The notes under the pieces were generated by a model, which saw nothing but the letters and a program-made list of their open reading frames with translations, made no database searches and had not been told where the DNA came from. Below are positions 24,726-36,080 of a DNA stretch of 64,000 nt, in pieces. Each line of letters opens with the position of its first letter. Positions within the stretch are counted from its first letter, which is position 1. A program made the translations under genes and the position numbers. The stretch is taken from assembly GCA_947503625.1 (NCBI GenBank), contig CANNEK010000002.1:806001-870000 (forward strand), written 5' to 3'. The DNA comes from an uncultured Kordiimonas sp. GTDB taxonomy: Bacteria > Pseudomonadota > Alphaproteobacteria > Sphingomonadales > Kordiimonadaceae.

Positions 24726-26360
24726 GTGAAAACAAAGATAATGGTACCTTTGGTGGCTGCACTGTTGGCAGGCTGCTCTCCACAGGCGAATAATCAAACC
24801 GAAGTTGCAGAAGATGTAACGGTTGCGGCCGTTTCTCATGTGCCGACGGGTTGGGCAGCGAAAACACTGCCGGAAATCGCAGCGGCATTGCAAAGCGGCG
24901 AGGTAAGTTCAGAGGAACTGGTCAGCGCCTACATTGAACGGATCAATCAGGTAGATCGGGCCGGGCCAACCCTGCAAAGTGTATTAGCGGTGAATCCGGA
25001 TGCAATTTCGCTAGCAAAAGAGCTGGACCGGAAACGTGCTTCCGGTGAAATTGTGGGTCCCCTGCATGGTGTCCCCGTCATTTTGAAAGACAACATCGAG
25101 TCCGCTGACAATATGGCAACAACAGCCGGCGCTCTTGCTTTGAAAGATAATGTAACCGGCCGCGATTCACCTTTGGTGGCGGGGTTGCGTTCAGCAGGAG
25201 CTATTATTCTCGGTAAAGCCAATCTCAGCCAGTGGGCAAACTTCCGATCAAACGATTCCATGAGTGGCTGGACAGCTCTTGGCGGACAGGTTCGCAATCC
25301 TCATCAGCTGGACAGAAACCCATGTGGCTCCAGTTCGGGCTCAGGCGCGGCGATGGCTGCATCGTTAGCGGCGGGTACTGTAGGAACGGAAACCAATGGG
25401 TCGATTATTTGTCCGTCTACAGTGAACGGCGTCGTTGGTTTCAAGCCCACGGTTGGTCTTGTTTCCCAGCAATATATTATTCCTATTTCCTCGTCTCAGG
25501 ACACAGCCGGCCCCATGACCAAGTCGGTCCGCGGGGCCGCCATGATGCTGAACGCGATGGCGACAGGCGCGGGCAAAACAGATTATGTTGCGGCGCTTGA
25601 TGCCGGAATTCTGGAAGGCAAGCGCGTTGGTGTTCTGAGATTTGCGGAAGGGTCTAACGCGGATATCGTCGCACTGTTCAATGCGGCAGTGGCTGAACTG
25701 GAAGCCGCGGGCGCAACCGTTGTGGAAATTGCTGACAATCCAGTGACGGCTGATGATTTCGGCAGTAACTCGCGACAGGTTCTCTATCATGAATTTAAAG
25801 CGACGTTGAACGAATATCTGGCGAGTACGCCTGATACCGTGAAAACCAGAACCCTGTCTGATTTGATTGCTTTCAATTTAGACAACGCGGACGTGGAACT
25901 GGCATTATACGATCAGAGCATTTTTGATATCTCCGCTCCTTTGCCGGGTCTCGATGACCCGGCCTATATTGAGGCGCGGGATATGGTTCAGTCCGCGACG
26001 CGCGAGAATGGCATTGATGCTATGTTATCGGCGAATAACGTTGACATTCTGGTGGCGCCTTCCGGTCCTGTGCCGGGCCGGATTGACCCAATAAACGGTG
26101 ACGTTTGGCCATCGTTCCCCGGTGCCGGGTGGATCGCCGCAATTGCCGGATATCCTCACATTTCAGTTCCAATGGGCACTGTGCATGGTATGCCGGTCAG
26201 TTTCTCTTTTATGGGGGCCAGGGGCGAAGATGTCAAAGTGATGTCTTACGGTTATGCCTATGAACAACGTACAAACCTGCGGGCAGAACCTCAGTACCTG
26301 CCCACAGCGGAAGCCAGAGATGAGATAGCCGGCCCCATGAAGGGTGTGCTGAATCAATAG
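24726..26360 (+). CDS. Secreted lipoprotein amidase (amidase signature family)
   Basis: A 544-residue protein. The lipobox LLAGCS gives lipidated Cys16. The amidase-signature fold carries the Ser-cisSer-Lys triad: Lys in VILKDNIES, cis-Ser in CGSSSGSGAA, nucleophile Ser in TETNGSIICPS. It hydrolyses an amide bond outside the cytoplasm; the substrate is unknown. GatA is unlikely because GatA is cytoplasmic and comes with GatB/C. It is a paralogue of the lipoprotein amidase at 40252. The start is GTG at 24726. It converges on the CadC-like regulator gene with an 8-bp gap. Confidence 0.88.
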   Translation: MKTKIMVPLVAALLAGCSPQANNQTEVAEDVTVAAVSHVPTGWAAKTLPEIAAALQSGEVSSEELVSAYIERINQVDRAGPTLQSVLAVNPDAISLAKELDRKRASGEIVGPLHGVPVILKDNIESADNMATTAGALALKDNVTGRDSPLVAGLRSAGAIILGKANLSQWANFRSNDSMSGWTALGGQVRNPHQLDRNPCGSSSGSGAAMAASLAAGTVGTETNGSIICPSTVNGVVGFKPTVGLVSQQYIIPISSSQDTAGPMTKSVRGAAMMLNAMATGAGKTDYVAALDAGILEGKRVGVLRFAEGSNADIVALFNAAVAELEAAGATVVEIADNPVTADDFGSNSRQVLYHEFKATLNEYLASTPDTVKTRTLSDLIAFNLDNADVELALYDQSIFDISAPLPGLDDPAYIEARDMVQSATRENGIDAMLSANNVDILVAPSGPVPGRIDPINGDVWPSFPGAGWIAAIAGYPHISVPMGTVHGMPVSFSFMGARGEDVKVMSYGYAYEQRTNLRAEPQYLPTAEARDEIAGPMKGVLNQ

Positions 26361-26368
26361 CTTTAAGA

Positions 26369-28432
26369 CTACGGAGTGCGCTGCTGATCCCGCGGCGCAC
26401 TCATATCGACGTATTCAATGTCGCTTTCTAGGCGCTGGCGAATGGTGACTAATGCGGTCTTGCCATCTTGAGAGAAAGCGATGGCGGGATCAGCTGTCGG
26501 GACATAACCATTCACAACGGCGTTCGTTACGACGGAAAAATCATCCAGATTCAGTGTGCGAAGCGAGCCGGTTGCCCGATCAAAATAGTGCAGCTTCCCG
26601 TCGCGGATCATCCAGTTTCCCCAGTCTGAAAAGCTTATACCATCCAGCACCTTCTCGAGACCCTGATCATTTGGCGATAGCCGCCAAACCCCCGCGATAT
26701 TAGGCCGCGTATGATACAAAGTGCCGTCTGAAAGCAGGTGTCCAAACGTGCCGCCAGAGTTGGTCAGCTGTGTTTCCGCGCGCGCTGCCAGATTATACTC
26801 CCAAAGCTCCAGTCGACCATCTGTCTCCCTGGCATAAATGAGGGATTGCCCCTTGTTTGCCCAGGTTGGGGCATAGCGATTTGTACCATCTTCAGCACCA
26901 ACAGCACGCAGGTTGTTGCCATTTTCATCCATGACATACACCTGCGATACCGTTGATGGCCTTGCATCAAATGCAATCATTTTGCCATCAGGGGAGACTT
27001 GGGGGTGCGCAGTGAAACCTGACCGAAAGTCGGTCAATCGTCGTTCGGCATTGCCCCTTATATCTGCATCCCATATTTCGAAAAAGCCGGATCGGTTCGA
27101 CGAAAACACCAGCCGATCACTTGCCGGATTAATAGCGGGGTGTAATAGTTCTGCATTGAACTGAAGCAATGGGTCCGGCTCACTTATTCCATCGAGCTTT
27201 ATCGCATACAGCGCTACAGCGCGTTGGATTGCCTCAAACGCCAGTTTTTGGCCTTGCCCGGACATGGTTGGGTTCATGATACCCGTTTGGGAAATGGGCA
27301 GCCTATGCAGGTCCGAGCCGTCCGGGTTTGCTGACCAGATGCCGTAACGACCATCCCGGTTGCTGGCGAACAGTGCCCGCCCGTCGGCAACAGTGATACC
27401 CATTATGTTGCGTCCATCATTTGTGACGCGCGTTTCTCTGCCCGTCCCGATATCCAGTTTATAGACATCCTGCATGGCTTCCGAAATCGACCGGGCAAAA
27501 AAGAGAGATTTGTTGTCGGCGGAAAATACAGGGTCATAATCACCCCAAATACCTTCGGATGGTCGTGAAACGGTGCGCCGCTCACCTGTTTTGATATCAA
27601 GAAGTATAATAGCATGTTCTTCAGTGGCTGTCGGTCTGGCGCTAAAAGCGACAGAGAGGCCATTCGGCGCAACGGCCAAATCAGGGTAGCTGTTCCCTGC
27701 ACAGTTTCCCGCGAACCTTTCCGCACCATCGATAAGAAACACGAGAATTATGGAACAGGTATCCTGTTGTTTGCGCATAAAGGCGATGGCTCTATCGTCC
27801 GGCAGTATAGCGGGGGCATAATTGTCTGATTGATTGGTCAGCTGCCGATCAGTTGTACCTCGCCCCAAACCGTGCAGGAATATCTGATGCTGGCTCGTGT
27901 CGGTAATTTGAGAGTAAACCAAAAAATTGCCGTCATGAGATATGGCTGGATCCCGGTCCCGTTGGCGACTTGCCGTTGCTGGTGTTGAGACAAGAAAACC
28001 GGTGTTTTCCCGCGCAGTTTCTGCGTCACCGAAAATATAAGTGGCAACCGCAACAGCGACGGCAACACACAGTGCAACAATAGCCGGGCGCTTTACTGAG
28101 CTGCTGTGATGCTTCTCTGCCACGGAAACAGCGGCGACCAGACGATAACCCTTTTTCCTGATTGTCTCAATGTGTGATGGTTCAGAGTTTCCTTCATCAA
28201 GCAGTTTGCGCAGTTTTGAAATTGCCTGAGACAAGCTTTCGTCCGTCACGGATAAGCCAGCCCAAACAGTCGCCAGAATGGTGTCCTTTGAAACCAGCTC
28301 ATGGGGTGTTTCAGCGAGTAGAACCAGCAAGCGCATCAATCGCGGTTCGAGGGCATGGGTTTGGCTTTTTTTTGAAATCCGGTTGAGTTCTGGTTCAATA
28401 AGCCACGTGTCAATTTTAAAAGAAGTTTGCAT
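26369..28432 (-). CDS. CadC-like membrane-bound transcription regulator with periplasmic PD40 propeller
   Basis: A 687-residue protein. Residues 1-105 are an OmpR/PhoB-type winged helix (LVSKDTILATVWAGLSVTDESLSQAISKLRKLL, in pieces). A single membrane segment lies at about 118-134. The remainder is a TolB/PD40-like beta-propeller, with repeated S-P-D-G-K, S-N-R-x-G-x-x-E-I-W-type strands. Such ToxR/CadC-like regulators bind DNA directly from the membrane and sense signals outside. The divergent S9 peptidase gene is the obvious target; phased repeats at 28472-28509 fit its DNA-binding mode. Confidence 0.9.
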   Translation of the reverse strand: MQTSFKIDTWLIEPELNRISKKSQTHALEPRLMRLLVLLAETPHELVSKDTILATVWAGLSVTDESLSQAISKLRKLLDEGNSEPSHIETIRKKGYRLVAAVSVAEKHHSSSVKRPAIVALCVAVAVAVATYIFGDAETARENTGFLVSTPATASRQRDRDPAISHDGNFLVYSQITDTSQHQIFLHGLGRGTTDRQLTNQSDNYAPAILPDDRAIAFMRKQQDTCSIILVFLIDGAERFAGNCAGNSYPDLAVAPNGLSVAFSARPTATEEHAIILLDIKTGERRTVSRPSEGIWGDYDPVFSADNKSLFFARSISEAMQDVYKLDIGTGRETRVTNDGRNIMGITVADGRALFASNRDGRYGIWSANPDGSDLHRLPISQTGIMNPTMSGQGQKLAFEAIQRAVALYAIKLDGISEPDPLLQFNAELLHPAINPASDRLVFSSNRSGFFEIWDADIRGNAERRLTDFRSGFTAHPQVSPDGKMIAFDARPSTVSQVYVMDENGNNLRAVGAEDGTNRYAPTWANKGQSLIYARETDGRLELWEYNLAARAETQLTNSGGTFGHLLSDGTLYHTRPNIAGVWRLSPNDQGLEKVLDGISFSDWGNWMIRDGKLHYFDRATGSLRTLNLDDFSVVTNAVVNGYVPTADPAIAFSQDGKTALVTIRQRLESDIEYVDMSAPRDQQRTP

Positions 28433-28470
28433 CTTCTCTCTCTACCCCAAGGTTGCAGCAAGACCAAAAC

Positions 28471-28509
28471 CTTCAGGAAATCTTCAGAAAAGTTTCAGCA
28501 GTTTTTCAA
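28471..28509. promoter_or_regulatory. Four 11-bp-phased TTCAG/TTCAA direct repeats, candidate operator
   Basis: TTCAG occurs at 28472, 28483 and 28494, and TTCAA at 28505, each exactly 11 bp apart. The repeats lie between the divergent regulator (start 28432) and peptidase (start 28571). One-turn phasing of direct repeats is how OmpR/PhoB-type winged helices bind DNA, so the site probably serves the product of the minus-strand gene. Confidence 0.65.
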
Positions 28510-28570
28510 GCCCCGGAATGCGGGAAGTGTCATCTCCTTATCCACCCCATGATAGAGGAAGGACAGTGAT

Positions 28571-30733
28571 ATGAAACGATTTAGCCTTTTGAAGCTGGTC
28601 TGCATCACCCTGAGCACAGCTTTGGCGAGTTTGCTGGGTGCTCACGCGGCAGCATCTGAAGAAGAGCCGGGAGTATATGGAGATACGGAAACATATTTCG
28701 GTATAACCGTGCGGGACCCATACAGGTGGATGGAAGATTTTCAGTCCGAAGAGGTGATCCGCTGGTCAGGGGAGCAAACACGCAGAACATCCGATTTTGT
28801 CGCAAGCCCAGAACTGGAGGCGATGAGAGAACGTATTTTTGAATTGTCAAACTTTGACCTCAGGTACGCAGCAAAAATCAGAGGTGACCGGCTTTTTTTC
28901 CTCAAGCGCCCGAAAGGAGGACGCCCCGCTGAACTGTGGTTCAGGCAAGCGGAAAGTCAGTTGCTTGTTCTAAGCTCGGACAACGTGCCAGATGATACCA
29001 TGGAGCAAAGCTATATCGGTGGCCGTAATTTTGGCGCCACCTTCTGGCCGGACCGTACTGGAAACATGGTGGCATATGGCTACAATGATGGTGCGTCTCG
29101 GGGCTTCAAAATTCGAGTGATCGAAACACGGACGGGCCTGCACCTTGAAGACGTTATTTCCGAGGTTGGGTATGGCCTGTTGTCGCTGGTGTGGGACGCA
29201 GAAGGTCGAGGTTTTTACTATGCCCGAGCCAAATCGGTTCCGGTAGAGGACGAAAGTGGTGAGCGAATCCAGCCGTTGGGCGTTTTTTATCACCTCCTTG
29301 GTTCCAGCCAGCAAGAAGACAGGGCGATTGTTGCACGTGGAGATGAACGCCTGGTTCATACACCTTATGTCTCGGTGAGCGGCCAGTATCTGATCGTTGC
29401 GGAACGTGAAGGATTGAAGCAGGAAAACAGATATCTGGTTTACAACACTGAACGATTGCAACAGGCCCCGGTTGAACTGTTCGCCGGTTTGGAAAGCATG
29501 TTCAGGTTTTTGGGTGACGAAGGAAACCGACTCTATTTTCAAACCTACCACAACGCTCCCAATGGGCGGGTCATTTACGTTGAGCTGAATGATCCGGAAA
29601 CGCTTGTTGAAGTGGTGGCGGAAACCGACCGATCCATGCTTGTGGGTAGCAGTGTCGGCGGTGATATCATCGGGTATGCAGATGGTCATTTTCTTGTCGG
29701 ATTTTTGCAGGATGGCGTGCCAGAGGTGGCTGTCTATAATTCGGTTGGCGTGTTTCTCTATACGCTTGATTTGCCCGAAGGCAAGACGATCTGGGGGGGT
29801 GTGCAGGGCGTAGCAAACGAGCCTATTGTGTCGATATCAGCGCTTAGTGCTCTGGCACCATCCGAAATCAGCACTGTCGACGTCCGCTCAGGTACCATAA
29901 CCAAAGTTTTCGAGACACCTGTATCAGTTAAGCAGGACGACTTTGTTATCGAAAGGGTCTTGTACCCCAGTTTTGATGGCACGCGTGTGCCGATGTATGT
30001 TGCTCGCCACAAAAGAACATCACTTAATGGCAATAATCCAGCGTTTATATACGGTTACGGGATGCACGGCTGGGTCAGTTTCCTGTTTTACCAGCCGCAT
30101 ATTGTGCACTGGCTGGAGATGGGTGGTGTTTATGCCATGCCTGCTATCCGGGGCGGCGGCGAGTACGGGGCTGATTGGCATCAGGCAGGCATCCGGGCCA
30201 ACAGGCAAAATGCGGTTGATGACTTTGTCGCTGCGGGTCAGTGGCTGATCGACAAAGGCTACACGAATAACAGGAAACTAGCCGCCAATGGTTCCAGTGC
30301 GAGCGGGCCGCTTGGAGGCATTGCCGCCGTGCGGTATAGCCATGTGTTTGCGGCAAGCACGGTCGACTATCCCGTTGCTGATATGGTGCGCGCACCTTTG
30401 TTTGGAAATGGCGCTCTGATGATTGAGGAATATGGTTCGCTAGAGGTTGAAGCCGAGGCAAAATCGATTATTCATCAGTCGCCTTATCATCAGGCGCAGT
30501 CACCTGCATGCCGTGTGCCGACACTCGTGATGGTCGGCGACAAGGACAAGGTGGTTTTACCGTTTCATGGGCTAAAGTTTGCTGCGGTCATGCAGGATAT
30601 GCAAACCTGTGACCAACCAATTCTATTTCGCCTGATGCCGGACACAGGCCATAACTATGGCAACAGTCCGGAAGGCATCGCAGAAAACACGGCGATCCAG
30701 CTGATGTTTTTAAAGCGCGTATTGGATTTCTAG
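28571..30733 (+). CDS. Exported prolyl-oligopeptidase family (S9A) serine peptidase with altered nucleophile motif
   Basis: A 720-residue protein with a signal peptide (about residues 1-27), an S9A N-terminal propeller (YRWMEDFQSEEV near residue 41) and an alpha/beta-hydrolase domain (about 445-720). The catalytic triad aligns with Ser576, Asp659 (GDKDKVVLP) and His694 (DTGHNYG). The nucleophile motif is NGSSASG, where the family usually has NGGSNGG or GGSAGG, so the glycine two after Ser is replaced by Ser. Activity is still likely but specificity may differ. The gene is divergent from the CadC-like regulator and presumably controlled by it. Confidence 0.88.
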   Translation: MKRFSLLKLVCITLSTALASLLGAHAAASEEEPGVYGDTETYFGITVRDPYRWMEDFQSEEVIRWSGEQTRRTSDFVASPELEAMRERIFELSNFDLRYAAKIRGDRLFFLKRPKGGRPAELWFRQAESQLLVLSSDNVPDDTMEQSYIGGRNFGATFWPDRTGNMVAYGYNDGASRGFKIRVIETRTGLHLEDVISEVGYGLLSLVWDAEGRGFYYARAKSVPVEDESGERIQPLGVFYHLLGSSQQEDRAIVARGDERLVHTPYVSVSGQYLIVAEREGLKQENRYLVYNTERLQQAPVELFAGLESMFRFLGDEGNRLYFQTYHNAPNGRVIYVELNDPETLVEVVAETDRSMLVGSSVGGDIIGYADGHFLVGFLQDGVPEVAVYNSVGVFLYTLDLPEGKTIWGGVQGVANEPIVSISALSALAPSEISTVDVRSGTITKVFETPVSVKQDDFVIERVLYPSFDGTRVPMYVARHKRTSLNGNNPAFIYGYGMHGWVSFLFYQPHIVHWLEMGGVYAMPAIRGGGEYGADWHQAGIRANRQNAVDDFVAAGQWLIDKGYTNNRKLAANGSSASGPLGGIAAVRYSHVFAASTVDYPVADMVRAPLFGNGALMIEEYGSLEVEAEAKSIIHQSPYHQAQSPACRVPTLVMVGDKDKVVLPFHGLKFAAVMQDMQTCDQPILFRLMPDTGHNYGNSPEGIAENTAIQLMFLKRVLDF

Positions 30734-30747
30734 TCCAGAGGCATCAA

Positions 30748-30770
30748 GAGGCCGGGCCTTGCCCGGCCTC
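30748..30770. terminator. Bidirectional hairpin terminator between convergent genes
   Basis: GAGGCCGGGC pairs perfectly with GCCCGGCCTC around CTT. It sits between the peptidase stop (30733) and the dihydropyrimidinase stop (30784). Neither side has a strong T-tract, but the 10-bp GC stem is very stable. Confidence 0.75.
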
Positions 30771-30783
30771 ATATCGATATTTA

Positions 30784-33667
<2,884 letters not shown>

Positions 33668-33678
33668 GGTTTTTCAAT

Positions 33679-34563
33679 CTATTCTCCGTCAACAAGCCTG
33701 CCATAGGTGCTGGGACGACGATCCCGGAAAAATTGCCAGTTGTTTCGAACGGCTTGCACCATGCCCATATCCATATCGTGGATGATTAACTCGTCTTTAT
33801 CCCGGCTGGCTTCGGCTTCGATTTGGCCTCGAGGGTTGGCAAAGTAGCTTTGACCGTAGAATTCGCCGATATCCCACGGACCTTCGTGTCCTACCCGGTT
33901 GATGGCACCAATCCAGCATCCGTTGGCAGCAGCAGAGGCCGGTTGCTCGAGTTTCCAAAGATACTCTGACAGGCCCGCCACGGTTGCCGACGGGTTCACG
34001 ATGTACTCGGCACCGTTTAGCGCCAGCGCCCGCCAGCCCTCCGGGAAGTGACGATCATAACAGATATAAACGCCCAGCTTGCAATATTGGGTTTCAAACA
34101 CGGGCCAACCCGATGATCCAGGTTTGAAAAAGAACTTTTCCCAGAAACCGGCAACCTGCGGGATATGGGTTTTCCGGTATTTGCCCAGATAGCTGCCATC
34201 GGCATCAATCACGGCAGCAGTATTATAGTAAACGCCGGTCACGTCATCCCGTTCGTATATCGGCACAACAATGACCATTTTGTATTTTTTCGCATACTCC
34301 TGCATCAGTGTTGTGGTTGGGCCGCCGGGAATGGGTTCGGCACTTTCGTACCATTTGGCATCCTGGCTTGGACAGAAGTAGGGTTGAGTAAACACTTCCT
34401 GAAAGCATAAAACCTGTACGCCTTTTTCGCCCGCCTCTTCAATCATGGGGATATGAGCTTCGATCATCGCCTTGCGGATTGTTTCCGGGTCATTGTCGGT
34501 TGACGACTTAAGGGCCATCTGGATCAGCCCGCCACGCAACATGGAATTCGAGTTCATTGTCAT
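33679..34563 (-). CDS. Beta-ureidopropionase (N-carbamoyl-beta-alanine amidohydrolase, nitrilase fold)
   Basis: A 294-residue nitrilase-superfamily enzyme. The catalytic Glu-Lys-Cys triad is visible in CFQEVF, YRKTHIPQ and YICYDRHFPEG. It splits N-carbamoyl-beta-alanine into beta-alanine, CO2 and ammonia, step three of the pathway. The sequence RKTHIPQVAGFWEKFFFKPG is the pattern of beta-ureidopropionases rather than generic nitrilases. An AAGGGA ribosome site precedes the ATG. Confidence 0.92.
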   Translation of the reverse strand: MTMNSNSMLRGGLIQMALKSSTDNDPETIRKAMIEAHIPMIEEAGEKGVQVLCFQEVFTQPYFCPSQDAKWYESAEPIPGGPTTTLMQEYAKKYKMVIVVPIYERDDVTGVYYNTAAVIDADGSYLGKYRKTHIPQVAGFWEKFFFKPGSSGWPVFETQYCKLGVYICYDRHFPEGWRALALNGAEYIVNPSATVAGLSEYLWKLEQPASAAANGCWIGAINRVGHEGPWDIGEFYGQSYFANPRGQIEAEASRDKDELIIHDMDMGMVQAVRNNWQFFRDRRPSTYGRLVDGE

Positions 34564-34575
34564 AAAAGTCCCTTT

Positions 34576-36072
34576 CTAGCCCATGCTCGGGAATGTGAAT
34601 TCGGCGCCAGCCCGGATACCTGTTGGCCAGCGTGAGGTGATTGTTTTTAACCGTGTGTAAAAATGGATGGCTTCAGGGCCATAAATGCCATGCGCCCCGA
34701 AGATCGATCGCTTCCAGCCGCCAAAGCTGTGGTACGCTACCGGAACCGGGATAGGTACATTCACACCCACCATACCTACCTGAATACGGTTTGCAAAATC
34801 GCGGGCAGCGTCGCCGTCGCGCGTAAACAGGGCAGTTCCGTTGCCGTACTCATGGTCGTTGATCAGGCTTACGGCCTGATCATAGCTATCGGCGCGTAGC
34901 ACGCTCAGTACAGGGCCGAATATTTCTTCGCGGTAGACAGTCATGTCCGGGGTAATATCGTCCAGAAGTGTGCCGCCAAGCCAGTAACCGTCTTCATAGC
35001 CTTGCAGTTGATAACCCCGGCCATCCACGACCACTTTTGCGCCTTCCTGTTCACCCTTGGCGATCAGGCTTTCAATGTGGGTTTGGGCTGCACGCGTGAT
35101 CACAGGCCCCATTTCAGCATCCGGGTCGGTGGATGGTCCAATTTTCAGGGCCCGGACTTGTGGGGCCAGTTTTTCAACGAGTTTGTCCGCGGTTTCCGTA
35201 CCCACCGGCACGGCGACACTGACAGCCATGCATCGTTCGCCTGCCGAACCAAAGCCCGCCCCCATAAGAGCATCCGCTGCCTGATCCAGATCGGCATCAG
35301 GCAAGATCACCATATGGTTTTTGGCACCACCAAGGGCTTGTACACGTTTCCCCGAAGCTGTGCCGCGCGCATAAATATATTCAGCCACAGGTGTGGAACC
35401 TACGAAGCTGACAGCTTGAATATCCCGGTGGTCAAGCAGTGCGTCTACCGCGGTTTTGTCACCGTGTACGACATTTAGAACACCGTCAGGCAAACCTGCC
35501 GCCGCGAAAAGATCGTGCACCAGATTGGCACTTGAGGGGTCACGCTCTGATGGCTTGAGAACAAAAGTGTTGCCACATGCAATCGCCATGGGAATCATCC
35601 ACAAGGGCACCATCGCGGGGAAATTAAATGGCGTAACTCCTGCGACCACACCGAGCGGCTGCCGGTCTGAAAAGCAATCGATACCCGGCCCAACATCGCG
35701 GCTGAAGTCGCCCTTCAGCAGCTCTGGTATTCCGCAGGCATATTCTACAACTTCAAGTGCGCGGGTAACTTCTCCCAGCGCGTCATCATGTGTTTTACCG
35801 TGTTCGGCGGAAATGGTTCGGGCAACCTCGTCAGCGCGCGCCTCCAGTATATCCCGAAGGCGAAACATAACCCGCGCCCTTTTTGCAGGCGGCGTTGAGG
35901 CCCAGCTTTCAAAAGCGCTTTTGGCGTTGGTAACCGCAGTGGTAACATCCTCTGCGCTGGCCAGCGTTACGTCGGCAACCTGTTCGCCGGTTGCCGGATT
36001 AAAAACCGGCGATACTAATGACCCCGATCCTGTTGTCGGTTTTCCGCCAATGATGTGTGTGATGTGTTTCAT
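34576..36072 (-). CDS. mmsA: CoA-acylating methylmalonate/malonate-semialdehyde dehydrogenase
   Basis: From ATG 36072 (GAGAG upstream) it has 498 residues, the standard length. TTG 36084 would add four residues. Aldehyde dehydrogenase fold: FNFPAMVPLWMIPMA, Glu-replacing region GGAKNHMVILPDA and catalytic Cys in GSAGERCMAVS, all of the MmsA subgroup. It turns malonate semialdehyde from beta-alanine into acetyl-CoA with release of CO2. It can also act on methylmalonate semialdehyde from thymine or valine. It overlaps the aminotransferase stop region. Confidence 0.93.
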   Translation of the reverse strand: MKHITHIIGGKPTTGSGSLVSPVFNPATGEQVADVTLASAEDVTTAVTNAKSAFESWASTPPAKRARVMFRLRDILEARADEVARTISAEHGKTHDDALGEVTRALEVVEYACGIPELLKGDFSRDVGPGIDCFSDRQPLGVVAGVTPFNFPAMVPLWMIPMAIACGNTFVLKPSERDPSSANLVHDLFAAAGLPDGVLNVVHGDKTAVDALLDHRDIQAVSFVGSTPVAEYIYARGTASGKRVQALGGAKNHMVILPDADLDQAADALMGAGFGSAGERCMAVSVAVPVGTETADKLVEKLAPQVRALKIGPSTDPDAEMGPVITRAAQTHIESLIAKGEQEGAKVVVDGRGYQLQGYEDGYWLGGTLLDDITPDMTVYREEIFGPVLSVLRADSYDQAVSLINDHEYGNGTALFTRDGDAARDFANRIQVGMVGVNVPIPVPVAYHSFGGWKRSIFGAHGIYGPEAIHFYTRLKTITSRWPTGIRAGAEFTFPSMG

Positions 36073-36080
36073 GGCGGCTC

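Noticed and set aside
24726-26360. Glutamyl-tRNA amidotransferase subunit GatA
   Set aside because: The signal peptide with lipobox places it outside the cytoplasm, and gatB/gatC are absent.
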